From Gottfriedia acidiceleris (lineage in GTDB: Bacteria > Bacillota > Bacilli > Bacillales > Bacillaceae_G), in NCBI RefSeq assembly GCF_002128425.1, contig NZ_NESS01000011.1, positions 56,753 through 120,752 of the forward strand: a stretch of DNA of 64,000 nt, read 5' to 3'. Under the pieces are notes generated by a model that had not been told where the DNA came from, did no database searches, and saw nothing but the letters and a program-made list of their open reading frames with translations. Shown here piece by piece: positions 7,255 to 16,160 of this stretch; position 1 is the first letter of the stretch; each line of letters begins with the position of its first letter. The translations under genes were made by a program, and so were the position numbers.

Positions 7255-10200
7255 ATGTCTTGGTTTACAAAATGGGCCTTTAATAATAAAGCCGCCATTA
7301 CCTTTTTATCAGTTCTCATTTTATTAATTGGAGTACTTAGCTATAAAAAGCTACCAATGGAATTTCTACCTGCTGCAGACCAACCAATTGTTTCTGTCAT
7401 TGTTATGGGCCAAGGTACTGATTCGAAAACAATGGAGGATCAAGTAACTACTCCAATCGAAAATGCTGTCTCTGGTGTAAAAGGTAAAAGTCATATTTAT
7501 TCAAGCACAAGCAATGGTTTCTCAAAAATTGATGTATATTATGAATCAGGAACAAACATGAAGGACGCCAAACAAGAAGTCCAAGAATCTTTAAGTAAAA
7601 TCACTCTACCTCAAAATGTTAGTAAACCTACAATTGTTCAATTAAACACTTCCATGATCCCTATCGCAGATGTTGCAATCACTTTCGAGGATGGATTAAG
7701 TCCGAATAATATTGATTTTGCAAACAAAAAAGTTATTCCATATTTTAAAGACATAAAAGGCGTAGCAGATGTTCAAACATACGGTACAGAAAAATCTTTT
7801 GTTTCTGTAAAAGTAGATAATGTGAAGCTCGCACAGAATAAAGTATCACTTGAAACTGTCATGGGTATAATCCGTGGTCAAAATTCTGCAGTTTCAGTTG
7901 GCGAAGGTATTATAAATGATAAAACCAGTAATATAAAAGTGGTTGGAAATTTAGATAATATAGACAAAGTAAAAAATTTAATGGTCACTGAAAATGTAAA
8001 GTTGGCTGATATCGCAACTGTTGAGGTCAAAAAGCCAACAAATAATCTAACAAGAATCAACGGAAAAGACGGATTATTATTAATCGTAACGAAGGACAGT
8101 AATTCTAATGCCGTTAGCATTACAAAAGATGTAAGAGAAGCTACTAAACACTTAAATAAAAAATATAAAAATATGAATTCAGACGTCATGGTTGCAACGT
8201 CAGATATGGTTAAAACTTCTGTACATGCAATGATTAAGGAAGTTTTACTTGGTGCATTATTTGCTACGATTGTCATCATGTTATTCTTAAGAAATGTACG
8301 TTCAACACTAATTACAATTGTTTCTATTCCACTATCGTTATGTTTAACATTGTTTTTACTTGCGGAGTCTGGCATTACACTGAATGTTTTAACACTTGGT
8401 GGAGTTGCTGTAGCAGTTGGACGATTAGTTGATGATAGTATTGTAGTTATCGAGAATATTTTTAGGAAAACTCAATCAGAGAAATTTTCAGTTCAAATGA
8501 TTATTGACGCTACGAAGGAAGTCGGTAGTGCAATCACAGCCTCTACTTTAACGACCGTTGCTGTATTTTTACCGATAGGAATTATTAGCACGGGGCTTAA
8601 AGATTTCATGCTACCATTTGCCTTAACAATTACTTATTCTTTATTAGCTTCGTTATTCGTTGCATTGACGGTCGTTCCATTATTAAGTGCATTCTTCCTT
8701 AAAAAGGCTAAATTAAAAGCTCACAATCCTTCAGTACGATACAAAAAAGTTCTTACTTGGTCATTAAATCATAAATGGGTAATTGTAGTCGTTTCATTAT
8801 TATTATTCTTCGGCTCAATTGGTACTTATTTTGCTATGCCAAAAGGTGCAACAGATAATTCTTCTTCAGACTTTGTTCAAACAACTTTAACGTATCCAAG
8901 TGATACACCAGTTGAAAAAGTAAAAGAAAACACTCTTAAACTAGAAAAGTATATTCTTGAACAAAAAGGAATAAAAGGAGTTTACACTCAATTAGGTAGT
9001 ACAGCTGATGCTGCAAAATATGGAGATGTCCGCTCTTCTACCCAAGCAATCTATTTAATTACACTAGACGATAAAAAACTTACTGATCAAGTTGTAAAAA
9101 AAATCAATACGCAAAAATCTAACTATGCAGATGCAGAATTAAGTACGATGGCATCTAGTTTATTTGGCGGTTCTAAAACTCAAATAACAATTGATGTTGT
9201 CGGAAACAATTTAAATGATTTAGAAACTACCGCAAGTGAAATTAAAAATAAAATAAAAAATATTGATGGAGTTAAAAAAGTAACAACAAATGAAGAAGAT
9301 AAAAAAACGGTTTACTCATTGGAGGTTGACCCTTCTAAAGGCAATGCTGAGCAACTATCGCAACAATTATTTGTTATGTTGAATCGAACTCCATTAGGAA
9401 CAGTTACAATTGAGCAACAGCCAACTGATGTTTATCTTGAACCAATTTTAGAACCAAAGACTCCAGAAGATATTAAATCTGTTCCTATTATGACTAAAAC
9501 TGGAATGATTCCAGTATCATCAGTAGCTACACTAAAAGTAGAAGAAAAGTCTACTAATCTATATCATAAAGATGGCGATACGTATTTAAGTATATCTGCC
9601 GAAGTAAAGCCAGATAAACTTTCAAAAATTAATGCGGATTTAAATAAAGTTATTTTTGGAGATAAAAAATCAAAAGGTATGAAAATTGCCGATGGTGTGA
9701 ATGTATACATTGGTGGTGCTCTTGCACAACAGTCACAAGATTTCTCAGATCTATATATGATCATGCTTGTCTCAATCGGCTTAGTATTCCTAATCATGAT
9801 TATTACATTTAAAACATTCCGTGCACCAATTGCTATACTATGTTCTTTACCTTTAGCGGCAATTGGAGCTGTGCTTGGATTAATTATAAGTCGTATATCA
9901 GTTGAACCAACAGCACTATTAGGAGCACTGATGCTCATCGGAATAGTCGTGACAAACGCAATTGTATTACTAGACCGAGTAAAACAAAAAGAAAAACAAA
10001 TGATTCTTCGTGAGGCAATTATCGATGCTGCAGTAACTCGAATTCGACCAATCCTCATGACAGCCGTTGCCACAATTTGTGCAATGCTACCGCTTTTATT
10101 CAAAAAAGCCGAAACCGGTAGCCTAGTTTCCCAAAGCCTTGCAGTCGTAGTAATTGGCGGGTTAACTGTTTCAACATTATTAACATTAATTGTAATTCCT

Positions 10201-10281
10201 GTCGTTTATGAGTTACTTTATTTTAGAAAATCTAGAAAACAGCGTAGACAACAAGATACTAATAAACCAGTAAGCTTATAA
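7255..10281 (+). CDS. RND-family efflux transporter permease (SwrC/AcrB-like)
   Basis: This 1008-aa protein has the duplicated RND layout: TM1 (residues 11-29), a large outer loop, TM2-6, TM7, a second loop and TM8-12. The proton-relay motif in TM4, GRLVDDSIVVIENI, sits near residue 388 and keeps both aspartates. It resembles Bacillus SwrC (YerP), which exports surfactin-like amphiphiles and drugs without a Gram-negative outer-membrane channel. The start ATG 7255 follows AAAGGGGGATAACTTGA. No membrane-fusion protein is adjacent, which is normal for SwrC-type pumps. Substrate unknown; transcription is divergent from the ABC exporter. Confidence 0.9.
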   Translation: MSWFTKWAFNNKAAITFLSVLILLIGVLSYKKLPMEFLPAADQPIVSVIVMGQGTDSKTMEDQVTTPIENAVSGVKGKSHIYSSTSNGFSKIDVYYESGTNMKDAKQEVQESLSKITLPQNVSKPTIVQLNTSMIPIADVAITFEDGLSPNNIDFANKKVIPYFKDIKGVADVQTYGTEKSFVSVKVDNVKLAQNKVSLETVMGIIRGQNSAVSVGEGIINDKTSNIKVVGNLDNIDKVKNLMVTENVKLADIATVEVKKPTNNLTRINGKDGLLLIVTKDSNSNAVSITKDVREATKHLNKKYKNMNSDVMVATSDMVKTSVHAMIKEVLLGALFATIVIMLFLRNVRSTLITIVSIPLSLCLTLFLLAESGITLNVLTLGGVAVAVGRLVDDSIVVIENIFRKTQSEKFSVQMIIDATKEVGSAITASTLTTVAVFLPIGIISTGLKDFMLPFALTITYSLLASLFVALTVVPLLSAFFLKKAKLKAHNPSVRYKKVLTWSLNHKWVIVVVSLLLFFGSIGTYFAMPKGATDNSSSDFVQTTLTYPSDTPVEKVKENTLKLEKYILEQKGIKGVYTQLGSTADAAKYGDVRSSTQAIYLITLDDKKLTDQVVKKINTQKSNYADAELSTMASSLFGGSKTQITIDVVGNNLNDLETTASEIKNKIKNIDGVKKVTTNEEDKKTVYSLEVDPSKGNAEQLSQQLFVMLNRTPLGTVTIEQQPTDVYLEPILEPKTPEDIKSVPIMTKTGMIPVSSVATLKVEEKSTNLYHKDGDTYLSISAEVKPDKLSKINADLNKVIFGDKKSKGMKIADGVNVYIGGALAQQSQDFSDLYMIMLVSIGLVFLIMIITFKTFRAPIAILCSLPLAAIGAVLGLIISRISVEPTALLGALMLIGIVVTNAIVLLDRVKQKEKQMILREAIIDAAVTRIRPILMTAVATICAMLPLLFKKAETGSLVSQSLAVVVIGGLTVSTLLTLIVIPVVYELLYFRKSRKQRRQQDTNKPVSL

Positions 10282-10289
10282 ATAAATGC

Positions 10290-10325
10290 GGGATGTCTCG
10301 ATACATTTGAGATATCCCATTTTTT
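10290..10325 (+). terminator. intrinsic terminator of the RND gene
   Basis: GGGATGTCTC (10290-10299) pairs with GAGATATCCC (10309-10318), with one G-U pair, followed by ATTTTTTG. Confidence 0.85.
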
Positions 10326-10334
10326 GTTTCAAAT

Positions 10335-10372
10335 ACAAAAAAAAACACAAGGAAAAGTGAAATTCCTTGTGT
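10335..10372 (-). terminator. intrinsic terminator of the regulator-peptide pair
   Basis: On the minus strand ACACAAGGAA (10372-10363) pairs with TTCCTTGTGT (10354-10345) and runs into nine T residues. It lies 18 nt after the peptide gene's stop and closes the two-gene unit. Confidence 0.85.
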
Positions 10373-10389
10373 CTCTTGTTATAGTCAAA

Positions 10390-10542
10390 TCAACTTCCAG
10401 GAGGTTTTGGATCGTCTTCTAGCTTGTTTACAGCGTAAGTTTCATTGTTTGCCAAATGATGACTTTGAATAGTATTTATTCCCGCATTTGCCAGCACAGT
10501 AATAATTAAGGAAAGAGCGATAATTTTAATCTTCTTTTTCAT
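10390..10542 (-). CDS. secreted signalling pre-peptide, 50 aa (NprX/PapR/Phr-like)
   Basis: This gene is missed by length cut-offs. ATG 10542 overlaps the regulator's stop codon as ATGA, and GGAG lies 8 nt before it inside the regulator gene. The 50-aa product has a lysine-rich start (MKKKIK), a hydrophobic core (IIALSLIITVLANA) and a likely signal-peptidase site after ANA (residue 20). A hydrophilic tail ends in YAVNKLEDDPKPPGS. This is the architecture of Phr/PapR/NprX pro-peptides, which are secreted, trimmed to 5-8 C-terminal residues and re-imported by Opp to bind an RRNPP regulator. The mature form is unknown; a segment of DDPKPPGS is the natural candidate. Pairing with the adjacent regulator is inferred from position and coupling. 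Confidence 0.8.
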   Translation of the reverse strand: MKKKIKIIALSLIITVLANAGINTIQSHHLANNETYAVNKLEDDPKPPGS

Positions 10543-11798
10543 TTGAGAACTCCTGTATTATGTGTCTTCTTCATTTGATGTAAACTTATTTGTAAATACT
10601 TATTAGCTAAAAGTGGGTCGCCTTGCCTTTGGTAATAGTCGGCAATACGTTCACTATATTCATAAATCTTCATTCGATTACCATGTTTCTCCATAATTGA
10701 TAAGCCGTCTCCCATTAAATACCGGATTAGTGCCCTTTCTTCATTTTTCGCTTCAAAATATAAGACTCGTAATTTCACATATTCTAATTTTGTTGTATCT
10801 TCGAATGACTCTAGTTCATGTTCGAGCATATTCACAACTTGTTCATTTTTTTGTAGCTTTAGCAAGTGAGTAGCAATATTTCCTAATGTAAGATAATAAC
10901 TCTCAGTATATTTCTCTATTAACGGAAGTGATTTATAATAACACTCCAACGCTTTCTCTGAAAAATTTTGAGTACCATATAAAAAACCTAAATTATGCCA
11001 AGCCATCTCTTCAATTGTTGTGTTTTGAATCAATTCTGCATCATATAGTATTTCTTTTAATAAGCTTTCTGCTCTTTCATATTCACCGGTTTCAGTTAAA
11101 TGAATAGATAAAATTGTTTTCACATCTAACGTTCTAATAATGTTATTACTTTGTTTAAAAACTTCTAGAGCTTTATTACCAAAATAGATTGCTAATGCAG
11201 ATTGTCCTAATCTACAATGCATTAAGGATTTCAAATAATAGTATTCAGTTATTTCATCTCGATACTGCTTCCTTAAATTTTTTACTTCATCTAGCAATTC
11301 TAAAGACTTAATAAAGTTATTCCTTTTATGATTGAAAATTGCATTTAATACATTCCAAACAAATAGTTCAAACTCAGAAAACATCTTTGTATTTTGATTC
11401 ATTTTTTCAATCAATTGTTCTGCCAAATCGAGCTGATTTAAAAACAAAGTATACCTTAACATGTATAATTCATATACATAAAGCAATTCCGTATATTGGA
11501 CAAACTCTTTATATTCCGTTAAGCCTATGTGGAGTGTTTTTGCTTTTTTATGATGCAATCGTTCAATTGCGTCATAGAACTCCTGTAGTTTTATTTTAAT
11601 ATGATTAACTTTATTTTTTTCATCTTCAACTGATATACCTAACTTCATACATAATAAATTTAACGTTTCGATATTAACCTCTTTTGAGTTATTCTCAATT
11701 TTACTTAAATGAGAAATTGAACAAATTCCATCACATAGTTGTTCTTGTGTCATCTGTTGTTTTTTTCGATGGTAATTTATAATTTTTCCAATTTTCAT
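10539..11798 (-). CDS. XRE-TPR regulator of the RRNPP family (NprR/PlcR-like)
   Basis: This 419-aa cytosolic protein has an N-terminal XRE helix-turn-helix (residues 1-62: IGKIINYHRKKQQMTQEQLC, then SISHLSKIEN) followed by about 340 residues of helical TPR-like repeats, for example EEMAWHNLGFLYGTQNFSEKALECYYKSL near 260-290. Length and layout match NprR (about 420 aa), which switches between DNA binding and other modes on binding its exported peptide. The start ATG 11798 follows TAAGGAAAACACCT. The 3' end overlaps the small secreted peptide gene by 4 nt, the classic RRNPP gene order. No obvious target operon adjoins it; targets and any sporulation link are unknown. Confidence 0.88.
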   Translation of the reverse strand: MKIGKIINYHRKKQQMTQEQLCDGICSISHLSKIENNSKEVNIETLNLLCMKLGISVEDEKNKVNHIKIKLQEFYDAIERLHHKKAKTLHIGLTEYKEFVQYTELLYVYELYMLRYTLFLNQLDLAEQLIEKMNQNTKMFSEFELFVWNVLNAIFNHKRNNFIKSLELLDEVKNLRKQYRDEITEYYYLKSLMHCRLGQSALAIYFGNKALEVFKQSNNIIRTLDVKTILSIHLTETGEYERAESLLKEILYDAELIQNTTIEEMAWHNLGFLYGTQNFSEKALECYYKSLPLIEKYTESYYLTLGNIATHLLKLQKNEQVVNMLEHELESFEDTTKLEYVKLRVLYFEAKNEERALIRYLMGDGLSIMEKHGNRMKIYEYSERIADYYQRQGDPLLANKYLQISLHQMKKTHNTGVLK

Positions 11799-11914
11799 AG
11801 GTGTTTTCCTTAAATATTATTTTAATATTGTTAATATTCATTATAGTTTAAAACTACTCTTATTTCATCTTACATTTTTTCCCAATATTATAAAACTCTA
11901 ATTATATGTATAAA

Positions 11915-11945
11915 TCAAAAAAAGCATAGAGTTGGACTCTATGCT
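11915..11945 (-). terminator. intrinsic terminator of the PTS operon
   Basis: AGCATAGAGT (11945-11936 on the minus strand) pairs with ACTCTATGCT (11932-11923) around a 3-nt loop, followed by TTTTTTGATTTA. It lies 17 nt after the chbG stop codon. Confidence 0.88.
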
Positions 11946-11961
11946 AGTAAATTAAATGACT

Positions 11962-12669
11962 CTATAATAAAACAATCTCCTTTGGAAGTTTAACAGCTGA
12001 AAGAATTAGCGTCTCTTTTACTCGATCTTTAGCGTAAGAAGAATTGTTTAATATCTCGTGATCAAGATAACCAGGGTGACACATAACTTCGACAGATTGA
12101 CCGTCCTTGACACGTGTTAAAATCTTATCAAAGTAGTCATCCGTCACGCCTTCTCCATAGAAATCATGAAGAAAAACATCGGTAAAAGGAGCGATTCCTT
12201 GTAAAGCATTTTCAGAAATGCGTCTAGCACTTAAATTAAATTTTTGAGCTAACTTCTGTACGACTGGTAAAAATTCAGGTACGGTGTGAACATGATGGTG
12301 GCTATCAAAATGAGTTGGTTTTAGTCCCGATTGTAAGAATTTTTCTATTTGTGTAGTCCATTCTCTTTCTAATTCATCTAGTGAGATATTTTTATCTTCG
12401 AAGAATTCTTGCCTACTTTTAAAATTACCATTTTCATTAACAAGTGTTGGAACATCATTTAATAACGGCTTTCCACAAGTTAGAACAAGATGGATTCCTA
12501 CTTGAAGGCCAGGATTTTCTTTCGCTAACTCTACAGCGTGACTAACGCCGGGCATATTCATCATCATCGTAGCGGAGTTAACAACTCCATTTTTATGTGC
12601 ATCAATTATTCCATAATTAATTCCCCTTGAATAACCAAAATCGTCTGCATTCACAATTAATTTAATCAT
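11962..12669 (-). CDS. chbG: ChbG/YdjC-family carbohydrate deacetylase
   Basis: This 235-aa cytosolic enzyme of the ChbG/HpnK family begins MIKLIVNADDFGYSRG, with the metal/catalytic DD at residues 9-10, and carries the metal-binding histidines in THFDSHHHVHTVPEF near 120-133. The family removes one acetyl group from N,N'-diacetylchitobiose or its 6-phosphate, so the following GH4 hydrolase can act. Its ATG overlaps the GH4 gene's stop by 4 nt (ATGA), showing translational coupling. This gene is the best hint that the operon handles chitobiose-type rather than only cellobiose-type disaccharides. Confidence 0.88.
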   Translation of the reverse strand: MIKLIVNADDFGYSRGINYGIIDAHKNGVVNSATMMMNMPGVSHAVELAKENPGLQVGIHLVLTCGKPLLNDVPTLVNENGNFKSRQEFFEDKNISLDELEREWTTQIEKFLQSGLKPTHFDSHHHVHTVPEFLPVVQKLAQKFNLSARRISENALQGIAPFTDVFLHDFYGEGVTDDYFDKILTRVKDGQSVEVMCHPGYLDHEILNNSSYAKDRVKETLILSAVKLPKEIVLL

Positions 12670-13997
12670 TTAACTTTCACCTCTTTAAAAAATTGAGGTA
12701 AGTATTTCTTGTGTGCCTCTAGCATTTCATCAACAATTTGTTTAGCAACTTGATCTGATGCAACTAACGGGTTAATCGTTAACGCTAGAATTGCTAAGTC
12801 ATAATCACCTGTTACCGCTGCTTCACAAGCTACTCTTTCAAATGACTTAATTTGTTGAACGAGACCTCTTACAGAAACTGGTAGATCTCCCATTACGATT
12901 GGTTTTGGTCCATCCTTTGTGATGACACAGCTAACCTCTACAGCTGAGTCATTAGGAATACTAGCAATTGAACCATTATTCATCGTATTAACTGGCTGAA
13001 TATCACCTTTATCATTATAAATAGAAGAAATTAAGCGAACGGCTGCATCACTATAATAGGCTCCCCCTCGTTTTTCGAGCTGAGGTGGTTTAATTGACAG
13101 ATTTGGATCTTTATAAAGTTCAAAAAGATCATCCTCTAACTTTTTAACAACTTCAGCACGAGTACCTACAGTTTCGGCATTTTTAATATCTTTTTCAACC
13201 ATTTCACGAGTTTTGTAATAATAGTTATGATATGGACAAGGTAATGCATTTAAAGCACGAAGAAACTCAGGTTCCCAACCATATCCTTGAATATTCTTAA
13301 CAAAACTAGAGTTTTCCGGGTTGGTTAATAATTCAATCACTTGATCTTTTACACTTTCGCCATCAACGAATACATCTAATCCATAAACCATATGATTTAA
13401 TCCAGCAAAATCGATCCGTACTCGAGAATGCTCGACTTTTAGTAATTTGGCAATTCCCATTTCCATTCCAATAGGTACATTACATAAGCCAACTACTTTT
13501 CGATGGTCAGTGTATCGAAGTACAGCTTCAGTAACCATACCAGCAGGATTCGTAAAATTAACTAACCACGCATTTGGACAAAGCTCCCTCATATCTTTCA
13601 CAATATCTAAAATGACTGGAATTGTTCGCAAACCTTTAAATAAGCCTCCTGGGCCATTTGTTTCTTGACCAAGTACGCCATATTTTAAAGGTATTCTTTC
13701 ATCCTTTGCCCTCGCATCTAACAATCCAACGCGGAATTGAGTAGTAACAAAGTCGGCATCTTTAAGTGCCTCTTTTCGATTAAGTGTCAAATGAACTTCT
13801 ACAGGAAGACCTGCCTTTTGAAACATTCGTTTTGCTAATTGACCAACAATCTCTAATTTCTCTTTGCCTTCTTCAACATCTACTAGCCATAGCTCACGTA
13901 GTGGAAGCTCATTGTACCGCTTAATAAAACCTTCTACTAACTCTGGAGTATAACTTGATCCTCCACCAATCGTCGCAATTTTAATTGATTTACCCAT
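12666..13997 (-). CDS. chbF: family GH4 6-phospho-beta-glucosidase
   Basis: This 443-aa enzyme has the NAD-binding start IKIATIGGGSSYTPELVEG (residues 5-23), LVNFTNPAGMVTEAV near 145-159, the metal-binding cysteine in GLCNVPIGM and the histidine in GLNHMVYG about 30 residues later. GH4 enzymes use NAD+ and a divalent metal to cleave 6-phospho-glycosides by an oxidation-elimination route. It acts on the phosphorylated disaccharide delivered by the adjacent PTS. The start ATG 13997 is preceded by GGAGGG. It could be named celF, licH or chbF; the sequence alone does not fix the sugar. Confidence 0.9.
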   Translation of the reverse strand: MGKSIKIATIGGGSSYTPELVEGFIKRYNELPLRELWLVDVEEGKEKLEIVGQLAKRMFQKAGLPVEVHLTLNRKEALKDADFVTTQFRVGLLDARAKDERIPLKYGVLGQETNGPGGLFKGLRTIPVILDIVKDMRELCPNAWLVNFTNPAGMVTEAVLRYTDHRKVVGLCNVPIGMEMGIAKLLKVEHSRVRIDFAGLNHMVYGLDVFVDGESVKDQVIELLTNPENSSFVKNIQGYGWEPEFLRALNALPCPYHNYYYKTREMVEKDIKNAETVGTRAEVVKKLEDDLFELYKDPNLSIKPPQLEKRGGAYYSDAAVRLISSIYNDKGDIQPVNTMNNGSIASIPNDSAVEVSCVITKDGPKPIVMGDLPVSVRGLVQQIKSFERVACEAAVTGDYDLAILALTINPLVASDQVAKQIVDEMLEAHKKYLPQFFKEVKVK

Positions 13998-14015
13998 ACC
14001 TATGTAACCCTCCTT

Positions 14016-14336
14016 TTATTGGTTGCTAACTTCTTGCCGCAGTTCAATAATCTCCCTCGCTAAATCTTTAAGCGTCATTGCTGTCATTAAATGATCCTGA
14101 GCATGAATTAATAGAATTGGTGTATCAAAATCTTCTCCACCAGCTTCTGCTTGAATCAATTGAGTTTGAAAACGATGCGCTTGACTAAACTCGCGATCTG
14201 CCTCTGAAAGCTTCTCAAAAGCTATATCAAATTTTTTTTCTTTTGCTGCATAAATAGCCTCCATTGAAAGACTTCTAGCATTTCCACTATGCAAGATTAG
14301 CTGAAACGAGAGGTTGTACAATTCTTCTTTTGTCAT
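14016..14336 (-). CDS. chbA: PTS lactose/cellobiose-family EIIA component
   Basis: This 106-aa phosphocarrier has the all-helical EIIA-Lac layout and the conserved HAQDHLMTA segment near residues 75-83, which contains the phosphorylated histidine. It passes phosphate from HPr to EIIB. The frame is open back to GTG 14345, but ATG 14336 is chosen because AAAGGATG is correctly spaced before it. It lies 18 nt upstream of the GH4 gene and 158 nt after EIIC, from which it is separated by a strong hairpin (14434-14474). Confidence 0.9.
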   Translation of the reverse strand: MTKEELYNLSFQLILHSGNARSLSMEAIYAAKEKKFDIAFEKLSEADREFSQAHRFQTQLIQAEAGGEDFDTPILLIHAQDHLMTAMTLKDLAREIIELRQEVSNQ

Positions 14337-14383
14337 TAGAATCACATCCTTTACTAGAAATTAAGGAAACAATACCAAGAGCC

Positions 14384-14474
14384 TGCCTATAGGCAAGCTT
14401 CTAGGTGTGTTTTTGAAGAATCAAAAATCTGAACCCAGACTGATTGAAAGCGAGCGCTTAGTGGGCAGTCTGGG
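14384..14474 (-). promoter_or_regulatory. intra-operon hairpins between EIIC and EIIA
   Basis: On the transcript a 9-bp GC-rich stem, CCCAGACTG (14434-14442) with CAGTCTGGG (14466-14474), encloses a second stem of AAGCG (14448-14452) with CGCTT (14455-14459). ATTTTTGATT follows 6 nt later. A further palindrome, TGCCTATAGGCA, lies at 14384-14395. The structure could be a leaky terminator or an RNA-processing and stability element that sets EIIB/EIIC levels against the downstream enzymes. The role is inferred. Confidence 0.55.
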
Positions 14475-14494
14475 CAAACTCTTTTATGCTTTTC

Positions 14495-15811
14495 TTATTT
14501 TGCTGAGCCTTGTTCAGTTTGTAAATTTTGTTTATCCCACATTCTAAAGAATGGGAAGTAAATTAAGAACGCTACAACAAGATTAATCAATTGCATTGCA
14601 GAGCCTCTCCAGTTACCTCCAGTTGCTAGCCAACCGCCGATAATTGGTGGAGTCGTCCAAGGAATTGCAATACCATGAGTTTTTGGAGCAAATCCGGTTT
14701 TCATTCCTATATATGTGGTTACAACAAGTACTAATGGCGTTAAAATAAATGGAACTAAAAGCAATGGATTCATTACTACAGGCGCACCGAACGTAATTGG
14801 TTCATTAATATTAAAAATACCAGGTCCGATTGATAGCCTTCCTAGTTGTTTTGCATGCTGACTCTTTGCAAATAGTAGCATCATAAGAGCAAAACAAATT
14901 GTTGCACCAGAACCGCCCATATAGATGAAGATGTCAAAGAATTGTTGTGTAACGACATTTGGCATTGCATGATGAGCTTGCAGGGCTAAACGGTTTGCAT
15001 CAGTTGCTGCTAACCATACTGGACCCATTACACCACCAACAATTGCCGCGCCGTGTAAACCAACTGACCATAATAACTGAATTAAAAATACAGCAATTAA
15101 TGCGCCAGCCAATGACCCACCAAGTCTACTAAGTGGATCTTGTAATAGATCTCCAACGACATTGTGTAGAGTTTCATAGTGAGTATTTTCAATTAATAAA
15201 CGAATAATCCATACAAAGAGAATAACTAGAAATGCAGGGAATAAAGCAACGAACGATTTACTTACACTAGGTGGAACGCCATCTGGCATCTTAATAACAA
15301 AATTCCTTTGAATTACCCATCTATAAACTTCAGTTGAGAATAAAGCAATAATAATAGCAACAAACAGACCTTTACTACCTAAAAATGCCATAGGAAGTAC
15401 TCCGCCTACTTTAATAGCAGCAGATGCACCATCTGGAGTAAACATTGTGAAGTATGGTGTTGATAAAATAAATGAGGCAATAGAGATCGCACCAGCATTT
15501 AATGCATCTACTTTGTAATGTTCAGCGAGTCGATATGCAATACCAAAACCTGCAATGAGCGCCATTATATCGAATGAAGCACTTACAGGATAGAGAAGCT
15601 TTGTTTGCCAAGCTTCACCGAATGTTTTTGCCATAAAATCTGGATATCCATCAAACGGTAAGAAGCCTAAAATTAAGAAAATAGAACCGACAATAATGAG
15701 AGGCAGTGTTAAAATAATTCCATCACGTAATGCTTGCAAGTGTCTTTGACCTGCAATTTTACCAGCAATAGGCATTACTTTCTCTTCTAACATTTGAGTA
15801 AAGTTGGCCAT
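14495..15811 (-). CDS. celB: PTS cellobiose-family EIIC permease
   Basis: This 438-aa membrane protein of the lactose/cellobiose EIIC family has about ten hydrophobic segments, starting ANFTQMLEEKVMPIAGKIAGQRHLQALRDG. The family motif GPGIFNINEPITFGAPVVMNP near residues 325-345 contains the substrate-binding histidine/glutamate region (NEP). It moves the disaccharide across the membrane while EIIB phosphorylates it. ATG 15811 is used rather than the GTG just before it, because AGGGG is 9 nt upstream. It lies 22 nt after the EIIB gene. Confidence 0.92.
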   Translation of the reverse strand: MANFTQMLEEKVMPIAGKIAGQRHLQALRDGIILTLPLIIVGSIFLILGFLPFDGYPDFMAKTFGEAWQTKLLYPVSASFDIMALIAGFGIAYRLAEHYKVDALNAGAISIASFILSTPYFTMFTPDGASAAIKVGGVLPMAFLGSKGLFVAIIIALFSTEVYRWVIQRNFVIKMPDGVPPSVSKSFVALFPAFLVILFVWIIRLLIENTHYETLHNVVGDLLQDPLSRLGGSLAGALIAVFLIQLLWSVGLHGAAIVGGVMGPVWLAATDANRLALQAHHAMPNVVTQQFFDIFIYMGGSGATICFALMMLLFAKSQHAKQLGRLSIGPGIFNINEPITFGAPVVMNPLLLVPFILTPLVLVVTTYIGMKTGFAPKTHGIAIPWTTPPIIGGWLATGGNWRGSAMQLINLVVAFLIYFPFFRMWDKQNLQTEQGSAK

Positions 15812-15833
15812 CACAAATCACCCCTATATGAAA

Positions 15834-16139
15834 TTATGAACCTATTAAATCGATTGCAAATTTCAGGACCTCTGCTCCTTTACACATCCCGTAATGAACG
15901 GGATTGATGGCATCAACTGGTATTCCTTTTTGTAAGCCTTCTTTTTTTAATTGTGGGAGTAGGTACCTTACTTGGGGACCTACAAGTAATACATCTGCTT
16001 GATCAAGATGATTTTTAACATCATTAGCACTCACTGCCCAAATCCTTGCATCGATTCCTTCAGATTTTGCAGCAGCTTCCATTTTTGTAACTAATAAACT
16101 TGTAGACATACCGGCAGCACAACATAATAATATGTTCAT
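15834..16139 (-). CDS. celA: PTS lactose/cellobiose-family EIIB component
   Basis: This 101-aa cytosolic phosphotransferase starts [20 protein letters not shown]. The cysteine just before AAGMSTS (C7) is the phosphorylation site by comparison with the ChbB motif CSAGMSTS. It is the first gene of the five-gene EIIB-EIIC-EIIA-GH4-ChbG operon, and ATG 16139 follows AGAAAGGGGGATTAA. A consensus cre site 22 nt upstream of the start predicts CcpA repression. No operon-specific regulator gene is adjacent. Confidence 0.92.
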   Translation of the reverse strand: MNILLCCAAGMSTSLLVTKMEAAAKSEGIDARIWAVSANDVKNHLDQADVLLVGPQVRYLLPQLKKEGLQKGIPVDAINPVHYGMCKGAEVLKFAIDLIGS

Positions 16140-16160
16140 TTAATCCCCCTTTCTCTCTAA

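Noticed and set aside
9564..10103. 179-aa minus-strand frame inside the RND gene
   Set aside because: It lies antisense to a conserved pump region, has no ribosome site and shows hydroxyl-rich nonsense typical of an antisense shadow.
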